From Pinus tabuliformis (Eukaryota > Streptophyta > Pinopsida > Pinales > Pinaceae): 64,000 nt of DNA. The position numbers and the translations under genes are program-made. A model generated the notes under the pieces. It saw nothing but the letters and a program-made list of their open reading frames with translations. It made no database searches and was not told the DNA's origin. The stretch lies in NCBI GenBank assembly GCA_031772625.1, contig CM062816.1, positions 834,039,033 through 834,103,032 on the forward strand, in the 5' to 3' direction. Shown piece after piece: positions 32,655 through 45,213 of this stretch (within the stretch, counting starts at the first letter, position 1; every line of letters begins with the position of its first letter).

Positions 32655-33038
32655 TGTTAGGATATTCCGACACATAGGAAATAGTTAAGTACAACTTGGT
32701 CTAGTATAGAGTTAGATAAAGTGTGTTTCTTTACCTTGTACATTTTGTAACTTACAATCCGACAATCATGATATGTAGTGATCCAATGGTTCATTCTCTC
32801 CTCGGTATTACCTACACTTGATCCGTGGCTTAACACCCGATTGGTCCATGATTTCTATTTAAAGCGCATGGAGGGTCATTTGTAGGGTAATCCGTCTATG
32901 AGAGAAGCATATGTAAATTTTCATTCTTTTATTAATAAATTGCGTGAAGTGGCCACATTGGTGTATTGATTTGTGATTTGTTTGTGAGTGGTGTCCTTTG
33001 GTGTTTTATCTGAGGAACTTACCCTGTAAATTCCTACA
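32655..33038 (+). repeat. Copia 3' LTR
   Basis: 384-bp LTR, TGTTAGGATATTCC to TTCCTACA, followed by the AGAAG duplication (33039-33043). It lacks about 66 bp present in the 5' LTR. Only copy 1 has this LTR; copy 2 is cut before it. Confidence 0.95.
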
Positions 33039-36000
33039 AGAAGCTTCAATGGAGAACAGGGAAGGAGAAAACTATCTTGATCAGATGGATATCTTGAGGA
33101 GACTAGGGGCTGAGATTAGGAGTTGTATCAGTCCTAAGCTTGTGGAAAGATGTCAACCAGCCAAAGAGTTGCATGTACAACCATGGTTGGTCTAATGAGT
33201 AATAGGTACAAAAAGAAAAATAAATCATTAGGTGAAATCATGTGTGTTTGAGCTCAACAATATGCCAATGAAAACACACCTGAATTTACTAGCATTAGCT
33301 GCATAAAGACTATTGTTGGGCATGGATTGGATATATGCACACATGACAAAAGTTGATTTTTATGAGAAGGCCATTGAATTATTGGATGAAGCTTGAGAGA
33401 GGAGAATATTACAAGGGAAGTGGAATCCCACTTTGGTGAGGTTGATTACATCCAAGAAAACTAAATGCAGTGACCGAAAAAGTTGCCTTCTATTTACTAT
33501 GCAAATTTCCAACAATGAAAAGATAACAACAACATTGAGGAAGAGGAAAGTGAGGTGCTGAAAATATATCTTGTTTTGCAGTAGTATGAATATGTGTTTC
33601 CAGCTGATGTTCCTAGATTACCTCCTCATAGAGAGGTATATTTCTCTATTGAGTTGATGCCTGGAGTAGCACCAACATCCAAGGAACCATACAAGACAAG
33701 TATTCTAGAGTTAATTGAATTTAAATTATAGCTTAAAGATGTACTTGATAAGGGATATATAAGGCCAAGTGTGTCTCCATAGGGAGCTCTAGTTCTAATT
33801 GTGAAGAAAAAATATGGTACACTCAAACTATGCATTGATTACAAGCAATTAAATAAAGTGACCATCATGAACCAATATCTGTTGCCATAGATTGATGAAT
33901 TATTTGACCAACTGAGAGGAGAAGCAATTCTCTCCAAGATTAATTTGAGGTGAGGCTATCACCAAGTACATATCAAGGATGAAGATATCCATAATACCAC
34001 ATTTCACAAGATATAGGCATTACCAGTTTGTGGTGGTTCCCTTTGGGCTTACTAATTCCCCTGCCAACTTCATGTATTTAATTAACATTATGCTATGTCC
34101 TTCCTTGTATAAATTTGTGATTGTATTCATTGATGATATATTGGTGTACCCAAGGATTGAAGAAGAACATGAAAAGCACCTAACTATAGTGCTACAAATG
34201 TTAAGGGAACACAAGATTTATTCAAATCTTGGTAAGTGAGATTTCATCCGATCACAAATACATCATTTCGAACACATTGTGTCCAAGGAGGGGATAACAA
34301 TTGATCAGGAAAAGATCAAGTCCATAATGGAGTTGCCAACACCGAAAATTTTGAATGTGATTAGATCATTCACGGGGTTGGCATGCTACTACAGAAGGTT
34401 CATCAGAAACTTCTCCAAGATAGGCCACCCAATCACTTACTTGCAGAATAAAGAAAAGACGTTTGAGTGGACAACTAAATGTGCAACAAGTTTTGGCCAT
34501 TTGAAACAATTGCTCACTAATGCACCAATGTTAAGGACTGAAAATTCAGAAAAATATTTTATGGTTTACACAAACGCATGAAAGGAAGGGCTTGGTGGAG
34601 TTTTGATGCAAGAAGGATAGGTATTTTGCTGTGAGAAACGAAAGCTAAATGAACATGAGGCAAACTATGTAACTCTTTATTTGGAGTTAACTTCCATCAT
34701 TCCATGCATTGAAAATGTGCAGGCATTACCTCCTCAACGGAAGATTTATGCTTATGACATATCACAAGGGACTCAAATATTTGTTTGATCAACCTAAGAT
34801 GAACACAAGACAAGCTAGGTGGTCGACTATACTTAGCGAGTTTGACTTTAAAATAGGGTACATCAAGGGCAAGGAAAACAGGGTTGGCGATGCAATCAAT
34901 AGAAGGATTCAATTAAATCACATGAAAACCATAAGCTCTTATGGATTGGACCTATGAGAACATGTCAAACATGTAGGGTAGCATGATGAGAAGTATCAAC
35001 ATATAAATTAAAAGCTACAAAAAGATGGTGAGTGTGGAAAGGACGAAGAATAACGTCTCACAGATGATGGTCTAGTTATATTCAAGAATGGAATATATGT
35101 GCCAAACAATGATGATATGAAGAGGCTCATAACAAGAGAGTTCCATGTTAAACAATATTCCGACCACCCAGAATACCAAAAGACTCTCGTGGTAATCAAA
35201 AGGTTTTATTATTGGCCTTATTTGAAGAGGGAACTAGTTGATTTTATTGCTAAATGCATGAAGTTCCAACAAGTGAAGTCTAAATGTAAACACTCAACAA
35301 GTTTATTGTAGTCCATTTCCATTCCAAAATGGAAGTGGGAAGTGATCTCCATGGATTTCATTACCAGTTTTCCAAGAACCTCCAAACAACATGATGAAAT
35401 TATGGTGGTAATTGACAAGTTGAGAAAAGTGGCTCATTTTGTAGTAGTCAAATTCACCAATTCAACTAGTGAGGTGGCTCAAATATTCATAAAGGAGATT
35501 TTGAGGTTGCATGGAGTTCCAAGAAAATAATTTTAGATAGAGATGGCAAGTTCACTTCAAGGTTTTTAAGGGAACTATTTTCATGCTTGGGAACAAAATG
35601 TACCTTCAATAAAACTTATCATCCATAGATGGATGGGAAAACAAAGAGGACAAATAGAATCCTTGAAGACATTTTTAGGATGTATGTGATGCACCAACCA
35701 AAGAAGTCGGAAGAGTTTCTTCCACTTGTAGATTTTGTATACAACAATGGGTACTAAGAATCTATAACGATGAGCCCATTTGAGGCACTTTATGGAAGGA
35801 GTTGAAATACTCCCATCAACTTGAGTGATCAGTTAATAGGTTCCTTATTGGGCCTGATATGCTAAAATAGATGGAGCAACAAATGTAGATTGTCAAGAAG
35901 AATTTAAACGTGGCAAGGGACATGCATAAAATCTATGCAGATCAACATAGGGTGCATAAGGAGTTCCAAGTTTGGGAACATGTTTACTTGAGATTTATAC

Positions 36001-36533
36001 CCAAGAAAATTTCCTTGAAGATCGGGTCATGTGCCAAATTGACACCACTATTTTTTGGGTCTTTTGAGATACTTGAAATAATAGGGCTAGTGATCTATAC
36101 GCTGGCCTTAGCTCCATCAGTAAAATTCCATGATGTTTTCCATGTCTCTTACTTAAAATATATGTACATGACTCTAATCATGTGATTGATTGGTCTGTGC
36201 TACATGTGGAACCAGAGGGAGAGCTTCATCTAGAGTCACTATTCATCCTATACCGAAGGAGCCTCAAGCTCTGGAATAGAGAAATAGAGCAATACAAAGT
36301 GTAGTGGAGGCACTTGGACTTGAGGAAACCACATGGGAAATGGTTTATTCAATGCAGGCATTGAATATCCTTTTTTTTTTCTGGTTGTTAGAAAATGTAT
36401 ATAAATTTGTAAACACTCTACATAGTTGTGTATATAAAGCTCCAAAAATAATATGTTTCTTTTTAAGCATGTATTTTGTGTTGTATATGGACAAAGAACA
36501 CCAAGGACAGTGTTCCCCCAAAGGGGAGGGTTT
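33039..36533 (+). pseudogene. Gypsy-A internal region and pol pseudogene (copy 2)
   Basis: 33039-33206 is Gypsy-A sequence seen only here (after the copia insertion); 33044-33195 encodes an unrecognised acidic/basic stretch, possibly gag. From 33207 it parallels 1-3327: protease tail, RT with FIDD (near 34130), degenerate RNase H (34560-34960), integrase (35099-35530), C-terminal part (35910-36185). The first integrase Asp context reads SMDFITSF, closer to the family than copy 1 (SMDYNTSF), while the catalytic Glu is Lys in both. Many shared stops show decay preceded the duplication. Confidence 0.87.
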
Positions 36534-37284
36534 TGTGATAGCCCCTATTATTTTACACATGTATACAATGTAAATATTTGATAAAAAGAAAATGGGTTGA
36601 GTCAAGGGACACAAATTCCAAAGCTAGGAGGTTACTTGATTGTGATGTTTCAAGATTTCCTTACAACAAGAAATTTGAATTATTTTATGACAACCATTGA
36701 AGGTTGGTTGGTTTGCCTTAAATGGACTGGTTTTCTAATTTAATTGAGTAGAAGAAGGACAAGGGCCATGATTGTTTTTGAAAATTTGACAAGGCATAAA
36801 AGACAAAATATTATGAAGGATGGACTGTGTGGCCAGCTATGGAAAATAGTGGAAGTCAACCTAGAAGGAAAAGAAAATTAATAGTATAGAGCATAGGGGA
36901 GGAAAAAATAGATGAAAAGAAGGATCACAAGGAGAGACAGGGGAAAAATCACATTCAAACAACTTGCTATGTGGGAAAAAGAGCAAAACATTTTTAGGGG
37001 GACGAGTGTTGGATGGGAAAACTGGGAGGCATAGCCCGTGAATGGAAAGTGTGAGGGATCTCAATGTTTTTCCAAGAACAAAAGAAAACAATCCTTGAAG
37101 GCTCAACAATAGGGAAAACATTCAGAGGTCTTACAACAAAGGAGAAAAAACATGGATAATTTAGTTTTTAGGGGGAAAGAAGGAATTAATAAATTACTCT
37201 CAGATGAGGAACAATGGCCTCTCAATTCCCTATTAGCTAGAGGGTGGAGATAGTTTTCTTATGAGACCCTTGATAGTTGGGGTT
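36534..37284 (+). repeat. Gypsy-A 3' LTR, 5' portion (copy 2)
   Basis: TGTGATAGCCCC start after the polypurine tract; broken at 37285 by Gypsy-B. Together with the LTR at 26228 it bounds the one Gypsy-A instance whose two ends are both in the window. Confidence 0.82.
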
Positions 37285-38941
37285 TGATCTGAAAATGAAG
37301 ATCTTAGATTACTTTTAAGTTATTATAGACTCATGTGCATGGATTTGACTACATTACTTAGTGCAATGGATCGATAAGATTGCAAATAACATAGACAAGG
37401 AAGCAGTTAAAGAAACATAATAGACAAACACAAATAGCACAGTGGGTTTAATCTGGAGTTAACCCAAAACTATTGGGCTACATCTCCTGGTCCAGCCTTC
37501 AGTGGTGACCTCTCTATTATGTCTTCAAGAGAAAAGTTTTACAAACTGTGAGCTCAATTTGAGTCTCAACACAACAGATACAAACAACAAGAGTTTGCTT
37601 GAATCCCTCAAGCCTCTCTGAGTACAAAATCTCTTTCTCTCCTTCTCTGGCTCTGTTTTCTCTCTGTCTCAACACTGCTTGCCTCTGTCTCTACCATTCT
37701 GTGGCTTTTAAGCCAATTAGCGATGTCTGTTCATTTCCTCTTCTGGGCTCTCTAGCTTCCAGCCTCTATCCGTTCAAACCCCCTCTAAGCATTAACTAAT
37801 CATGGTGTAACATCTTCAGGGATGGTGGCCACCTCTTCTGCAATGGAAGGAACCATCGGTGCTTTAGAACTCCCCAAAACAATCGTTCTCTATTTACACA
37901 GAGAATACACAGAAAGCCTATAAAAATCCGCCCAAACGCCCTTTATCGGACTTCAAATACTATCGATTCCACCCTATAATCCTTTCAGATCTGTCTTTGG
38001 GGTGCTATGGCAAGTGATCATGATCCAATGGTTATTATTGATTTCAGGTGGCTTATGCATCCGGAGCTTACCCACCCGAAAAGGGTGGTTTTCTCTCTCC
38101 ATCGCCTGGCCACGTGGCGGCCAATGTATGGGCTTGAGTAAAGCCCGTCCAATACCACTTACCGCCTACGGTCCGCCCAAAATCCCGCTTGTTACGGAAC
38201 TTAAAACACATCTCGCTGCATATAAAAACCTTCCGGGTCCATTATATTGCCCAATTCACATTTCCTTTGTATTTGTAAAAATACATTAAAACACTGAAAA
38301 TACCGTCGAATGGCTTTATGGCGGACTTCAAATAATATACATTTGCATTTATGTTTACCCTTTCGGGTCTGGATTCATCGCATCGAGCGCATTCCCTTTG
38401 TACTTCATTTATTTAACGAAAATGCGAAATACATAGAAAAACCTATTTTCTGGAACTCAAAATATATTAAGCTTCATCTATAATCCCATCGGGTCCGACT
38501 ATTGCAGTCGCATGTATTAGCCCCACTCCTTTGTGTTGCTCTGATGTGATATTGCGATGCGACATGTCGCAATCGTGTATCACATATTCCCCGGGCCATT
38601 GGTAAGCGCTCCTTGTATTTTGCCGACGCGATATTGCGGATTAACCTGCGTTGTCGATCTGCGCGCTTGATCGACGACCCTTGTTGACCCGTGCTAATCG
38701 TTGTCGCAACATTTATGTGGTAGCCTCTGATAAACCCTGTTTTTCATTGTTTCTTCATGTTTTTCAGGCCCGATAGTGTAATCCACCATTTATGTGGTAG
38801 CCTCTGATAAACTCTGTTTTTCATTGTTTCTTCATGTTTTTCAGGCTCGATAGTGTAATCCACCATTTTTATAAGTTAATCCTTTTGCGATAGTTTTTTA
38901 TTTTGAAGATGTAGAGGGTTTTTAGGATCCATTTTGGATCA
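37285..38941 (-). repeat. Gypsy-B 3' LTR (copy 2)
   Basis: 1657-bp left LTR, TGATCTG to GGATCA. Contains GCCACGTGGC (38109-38118), a perfect 10-bp palindrome around a G-box core. Confidence 0.93.
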
Positions 38942-38985
38942 CACCTTCCCACTGAAAAAGTTTTTGGACAACCAAAAATTGGTTT

Positions 38986-41900
38986 TTAAGCATCAATCAA
39001 GTAAGGATACAACTTCCTCACTTGTCCAATCTCTATCCATCTTGCACTGCTTGGTTTTGAACCTTTGAGTCCAATTCTCAGGTACTTAACATTCCCTCTA
39101 CGCGTAGTTCTCACCTTCCTATCCAGAACTGTGTCTTTTTGCAACTCATTGAGATATTCAGGCAACATATCATCAATAGAAGTCAACTGACTTTGCTCTT
39201 TTGGATATTCAATCAATGACGGTTCATATAGTCTCAAGTTCTCTGCATTAATGACTGAATAGATATTCATATAAGCTGGAAAATCAAGGTGGAAAGTGTT
39301 TTCACCAATTTTCTCAAGTATTTTGAAAGTTCCATACCTTATTGGCTTCAGCTTCTAACCTTCACCTTGCATTCTGTCTTTGTTGATGTATAACCAGACT
39401 TGATCACCAACTTGGAAGCTATGCTCAATTCAATGCTTGTCATGCCTTGCCTTGTACTTGGCATGGCTTCTCTCCAACTGTTCCTGCACTGCCTGGTGAA
39501 TTTTTTGGATCTGTTCAATGAACTTGGTTGCTTTGTCCACATCACTATGTTCATCAACTACTATGTCTTTACTAAAGGCAAAATCCAAGGGATATTTTGG
39601 TGTAAAACCAAAACAAGTCTTAAAATGAGATCTCTGTGTAGAAGAGTGCTTAGCACGGTTGTAAGCATGTTGCACATAATAGAAATTTTCATCCCAAATC
39701 TTGGGATGCTTGTTGCAATAGCCCCTAAGCAACTGGATCACTGTCCTGTTGACCACCTCTTTTTGGTCATCTTTTTGTGGATGAAATGTTGTGCTCTTCT
39801 TCAATTTGGTGTCCATAAACTCCCATAGACTTGACCAAAACTTCCCAACAAATCAGGAATCTCAGTCAGATAGAATAGAAGTGGGTAACCCAAAATGAAC
39901 CCATACATGCTGAAAGAACAACTTTGTTGTTTGTTCAGCTGTAATCTGCTTGTTACAAGATATTAAAATACACATTTTGCTGAACCTATCCACAGTAACA
40001 TATAAATAATCATGACCTTTTCTAGATTTTGGCAATCCCCCCACAAAGTCCATGGAAACACTTTCCCAAGGATGAGAAGGAACTGGAAGTGGAGTGTACA
40101 AGCCTAATTTTCTATTGTTGGGCTTGCTTTTAGCACACATAGTACATCCTTTAATATATCTAGAAATTGTTTCATGCATCCTTGGCCAATAACAAAACCT
40201 TTGCAACTATGCAACTGTTTTACGTACACCAAAATGGCCTGATATTAGGGAAGTATGTGCTTCTCGGATTATGTTAACTCTTTTAGTTTGAGGAATGCAT
40301 AACTTTCCAAAATGATATAAGAGTTGATCCTTAACATAATAATCAAATTCTTATACTTGTTTACCATGACTTAAGGTTGCATATACATCTTTAAAATCTA
40401 TATATTGAGCATATTGTTCAATGTAGCTTTCATGCATTACTGAGTTATGCTTAAGTATAGTGGATGCATTTATGATTGGTCTGGATAACATATCTGCAAC
40501 ATTATTGTGTATGCCCTTCTTATATCTGATGACATGATAGAACTGTTGTAGAAAACCCATCCACCTATAGTGCCTTGATTGCTGCAATTTAGTTTGTGAG
40601 TGAAAATACTGAAGTGGTTGATGATCTATATGGATGATTGTTTCTTTTCCCATTAAGTAATGTTTCCACTTTTTCGCACTTTGAACTAATGCATACAATT
40701 CTTTATCATATCTGGGATAATTAACTACTGCAGAATTAAATGTCTCAGAATAATAGCATATGGGTTTACCATGTTGCATCAACATTGCTCCCATGGCATA
40801 GTCACTGGCATCTGTTTCAATCTCAAATGGTCGTTGAAGATCTGACAATGCTAGTACTGGTGCTGTACTATTTTTTTCTTTCAAGGTGTCGAAGGCTTTC
40901 TATCGTTTGCCTCCCCACTAAAACACCTTGTCCAATCCTGTCAAAGCATGTAAGGGAGCTGCAATCAAGGAAAAGTTAGCAATGAACTTCCTCCAATATT
41001 GTGCTGGTCCTAGGAAACTCCTAACTTCTGTAGCAGATTTGGGTTTAGGCCAGTTCACAATGACTTCGACCTTAGAGGGGTCTATCTTCAATTCACCACC
41101 CCCTACAATATGACCCAAATAATTTAAAGATGTTTTGCCAAATTCACATTTTGATAGCTTCACATAGAGATTTTCTCTTTTCAAAACATCTAAAGTCTAC
41201 TTTACATGCTTCAAATGTCCTTCCCATGTTTTACTAAAAACAAGAATGTCATCTAAATATACAATTACAAAATCATCAATAAAAGGTCGTAGTACATCAT
41301 TCATAACTCTCATGAAAGTGGCAGGAGCATTATTTAAGCCAAAAGGCATAACCAGCCATTCATAAAGCCCTTGCTTTGTTTTGAAAGCAGTCTTCCATGC
41401 ATCTTGTTCTGCAACTCTGACCTGATGGTAGCCACTACGCAAGTCTAACTTGGAAAAGTAAACTGCTTCTTTCAGCTGATCTAATAGATCATCAATGCAA
41501 GGAAGGGGATAACGATTCTCGATCGTTATTTTATTCAGTGTTCTGTAATCAATGCACATCCTCCACGAAACATCTTTCTTCCTCACCAACACAATTGGAG
41601 ATCCGCATGGTGATGTGATTGGTCTTATGAACCCTTTATCGAGAAGCTCCTGTACCTGCTTCTTGATCTCTACATTATCTAAATCAGATAACCTGTACAT
41701 TCTAATGTTAGGCAATGGAGCATCTTGCTGCAAATGAATATCATGTACTATTTCCATTTTGGGTGGCAGACCTTTAGGTTCTTGAAATAGGATATCATAT
41801 TCTGAAACAACTTTTTCTAAATCAGCTTTCTATTTAGCATCACAATCTTCAAATGCATTGGTTTTATCAGGGTTCTTTTCCTTTAAAACCATTAGTAAAA

Positions 41901-43490
41901 TGTTCTTGCATGAATTTACAATTCTTTTCATCTGCCCTGAGTTTATAAGAGTGTAATTATTTTTGAGTTTATGAGCTCTTACAATGTATTCTATTCCATC
42001 TTTAGTGAGTTGATACTTATTTTTCAGCTTTATAGAAAATGGCTTTTCTATCATACAAGTAAGGACTTCCTAAAACAATACCATATATATCCAAGGGAAC
42101 TATATCTAACTCAACCTCATCTACAAATGTTGACCCAATAACAAACATAAGTTTACATTGTATAGTCACTTGTAGCTTTGCTTTATCACATACCCAACCT
42201 AATGGATATGGCTTCTTGTGAGGTGTTGTTAGTAAGCCCAACTTCTTTACAATTGTTTCAGAAATCAAGTTTAACTGTGAACCACTATCAAATAAAGTAT
42301 CAATTTTTTTAGTGCTTGAAAATAACTCTAGTATGAAAAATCTCATGTCTTTTCCTCTCATTATCTCCATTATCAATAGGTTGAGCAGAATTACTTGTAG
42401 ATGCTTCAGAATTTTTACCTTTTATACCTGTAGTTGTGATTGTTGTTTCATCACCTGAGTCTGACCCTAAGTCTTTCTTAATAGCAGCAACAGTCTTCTT
42501 CTTCTTACCACCGAACTTCTTTGGTTTCAACTCCAGATGCAAAGAGCAGCAGTGTTAATCATCGTGCCCCTCCTTCTTGCAGTGAGTGCATGAAGGTTGG
42601 TCTTTCTGTATAGCATTTTCCTTCCTCTCTTTCCATTTCAGCTTCTTCCTTTCCTTGTTCTTGTTTGTAGAGGGTTTTGATGATCCCCCAATCTCTGGGT
42701 TCACATTCTTGCCTCTAGCCTCTAGATGTGTAGCCTAAACTGATATATCATCTAGGCTAGTGGGGCTAAACATGAGAATGGTGTGCTTCAAATAGATATG
42801 TAGACCACCTATATACTTCAACAAGGTTTTAGGTGAGTCTAGAGAAATGCCTATTGTTAAAGCTCTTTTTCTAAATTCTTGGGTATAGCTTTGTACACTT
42901 TGCCCCTTTAATTGGCGAAGAGTTTTGCAACTCATCATTGCTTGCTGCATATAAGATAGTGGATAGAATTGGTTTTTAATGGTAGAAACAAATTCATCCC
43001 AGGTAGAAAGATTTTTACCATGCTTTTTCAAATCAACTTGTGTCTTGCCTTCCCACCACACTAGTGCAGTTCCTCCAAGGCGAAGGCTAGCCAGCTGAAT
43101 CTTTCTCCTCTCTAAATCAATGTTTTTCACTCTGCAATATACATCAATCTGTCTAATCCATTTATCTAGATTTTCTGCATTTAATTCTCCATCATAGATT
43201 GGCAAATAAAACTTTACATCTAATTTAATCAAAGATGTTTTCTTCTTTTTCTTTTTAGGGCTAGGAGATGAGGATGATGGAGGTGATGGTGGAGGAAGCT
43301 TTTCCCCTTTCCCTTTGCCCTCTGGGGCATCTAGAGAAGGTTCATCTACTCCCTTGTCTTGTTTGGGTGTTGAAGTGCTTTCACCTCGACCCTTCTTGAA
43401 TTCTCAATACATCTCTTCTACCATGGCTCTCATGGTCATGAAACTGTCCATGAACTGAGATTCTGATTCCAATGGGACTTGTTCTGCCAT
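38986..43490 (-). pseudogene. gag-pol: Gypsy-B gag-pol pseudogene (copy 2)
   Basis: Same polyprotein as at 5781-10283, from ATG 43490 to TAA 38986. Here the codon at 43455-43457 is CAG, where copy 1 has TAG. A new TAG sits at 41830-41832, where copy 1 has CAG (8625-8627). Two 1-nt insertions in T runs, near 42305 and 42020, shift the frame twice, so protease and RT are no longer in one frame with gag. Motifs remain: gag domain (43232-42735), DSGSQLNLIS, YLDD, TDASDYAMG, MDFVGG and the C-terminal LYPYLIDA. Non-functional. Confidence 0.92.
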
Positions 43491-43620
43491 TCTCCTCCTA
43501 GGATAGACTCTTCCAATTTTTGGATTAGCCTCAACAAGTTCTCCTTCTCCTAGTTTGAGCTTTGACCTAGTTAGCATTCAACAATCCAGCACAAGCTTGT
43601 CTAACCTTAGCAAACCTAAA

Positions 43621-43632
43621 GCTCTGATACCA
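43621..43632 (-). other. Gypsy-B primer binding site (copy 2)
   Basis: TGGTATCAGAGC on the - strand, two bases from the 5' LTR edge. Confidence 0.93.
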
Positions 43633-43634
43633 CT

Positions 43635-45213
43635 TGATCTGAAAATGAAGATCGTAGATTAATTTTAAGGTATTACAGACTCATGTGCATGGATTTTCCT
43701 ATATTACTTAGTGCAATGGATCGATAAGATTGTGACTAACATAGACAATGAAGCAGTTAAATTAACATAATAGACAAACACACATAACGCAACGGGTTTA
43801 ATCTAGAGTTCACCCAAAACTCTTGGGCTACGTCTCCTGGTCCAGCGTTCAGTGGTGACCTCTATATTATGTCTTCAAGAGCAAAATTTTACAAAATGTG
43901 AGCTCAATTTGAGTCTCAATGCAACAGATACAAAACAACAAGAGTTTGCTTGAATCCCTCAAGCCTCTCTGAGTACATAGACTCTTTCTCTCCTTCTCTA
44001 GCTCTGTTTTCTCTCTGTCTCAGCACTGCTTGCCTCTGTCTCTATCATTCTATGGCTTTTAATCCAATCGGAGCTGTTTGTTCATTTCCTCTTTTGGGTT
44101 GTCTAGCTTCCGGCCTCTATCCGTTCAAACCCCCTCTGAGCATTAACCAATCATGGTGTAACATCTTCAAGGATGGTGGCCACCTGTTCTGCAACGGAAG
44201 GAACCATCGGTGCTTTAGAACTCCCCAAAATTGTCGTTCTCTATTTACACAAAGAATACACAGAAAACTTGTAAAAATCTGCCCAAATTCCCTTTATTAG
44301 ACTTCAAATACTATCAATTCCGCCCTATAATCCTTTCGGATCTGTCTTTGTGGCGCTATCGCAAGTGATCATGATCCATTGGTTATTATTGATTCCGGGT
44401 GACTTATGCATCCGAATATTACCCGCTTGAAAAGGGTGGTTTTCTCTCTCCAGCGCCTAGCCACGTGACGGCCATTGTATGGGCTCGGGCGGAGCCCAGC
44501 CAATACCACTTACTGCCTACGATCTGCCCGAAATCCCACTTGTTATGGAACTTAAAACACATCTTGTTGCGTATAAAAACCCTTTCAGGTCCATTGTATT
44601 GCCCAATTCACATTTCCTTTGTATTTGTAAAAATACATTAAAACATTGAAAATACCATCATATGGCTTTATGGCAGACTTCAAATAATATACATTTGCAT
44701 TTATAAACCCTTTCGAGTCTGGATTCATCGCATCGGGTGCATTCCCTTTGTATTTAGTTTTTTTAACGAAAATGAAAAATACATAGAAAAACCTGTTTTC
44801 CAAAACTCAAAATATATTAATATTCATTTATAATCTTGTCGGGTTCGGCTATCACAGTTGCATGTATTGGCCCCACTCCTTTGTGTTGCTTCGATGCGAT
44901 ATTGCGATGCGACATGTCGCAATCGCGTATCGCATAGTCCCCGGGCCGTTGGTAAGAGCTCATTGTATTTTTCCGATGTGATATTGCGGTTTAACCTGTG
45001 CCGTCGATCTGCGCGCTTGATCGACAATCCTCCTTGACCCGCGTTGATCGTTGTTGCAAAATTATGTGGTAGCCTCCAATAAACTCTGTTTTTCACTGTT
45101 TCTTCATGTTTTTCAGGCCCGATAGTGTAATCCGCCATTTTTATAAGTTCATCCTTTTGTGATAGTCTTTTATTTTGAAGACTTAGAGGGTTTTTAGGAT
45201 CCATTTTGGATCA
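43635..45213 (-). repeat. Gypsy-B 5' LTR (copy 2)
   Basis: 1579-bp right LTR with a single 77-bp unit, CACGTG at 44462-44467, and the best preserved palindrome (44894-44935; arms ATGCGATA and TATCGCAT). Confidence 0.93.

Larger units (their letters stand above)
27118..33038 (+). mobile_element. Complete Ty1/copia retrotransposon (copy 1)
   Basis: A 5.9-kb element with 5' LTR 27118-27568, tRNA-iMet primer site, ~930-bp leader, gag-pol in copia order (gag-protease-integrase-RT-RNase H), polypurine tract, and 3' LTR 32655-33038, flanked by a perfect AGAAG duplication. It sits inside Gypsy-A. The LTRs differ by about 18 substitutions over the shared ~375 bp, so it is younger than Gypsy-B but not recent. 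Two stops and two frameshifts disable it. Confidence 0.97.
1..33206 (+). repeat. Copy 1 of ~33.2-kb tandem duplication
   Basis: This stretch is the first unit of a direct repeat. Base 1 corresponds to base 33207 and every element below recurs in the same order and strand. The offset drifts from 33206 to 33195, 33279 and 33304 because of indels, mostly microsatellite and homopolymer length changes. Eye counts give about 7 substitutions in the first 420 bp and fewer elsewhere. The true left edge of the unit lies outside the window. Confidence 0.95.
37285..45213 (-). mobile_element. Complete Ty3/gypsy element Gypsy-B (copy 2)
   Basis: Duplicate of 4079-12002: 3' LTR 37285-38941, 5' LTR 43635-45213, primer binding site 43621-43632 (TGGTATCAGAGC on the - strand). 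The 77-bp doubling (38711-38864) and palindromes (38544-38585, 44894-44935) are kept. Its left LTR retains CACGTG at 38111-38116. Confidence 0.93.
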
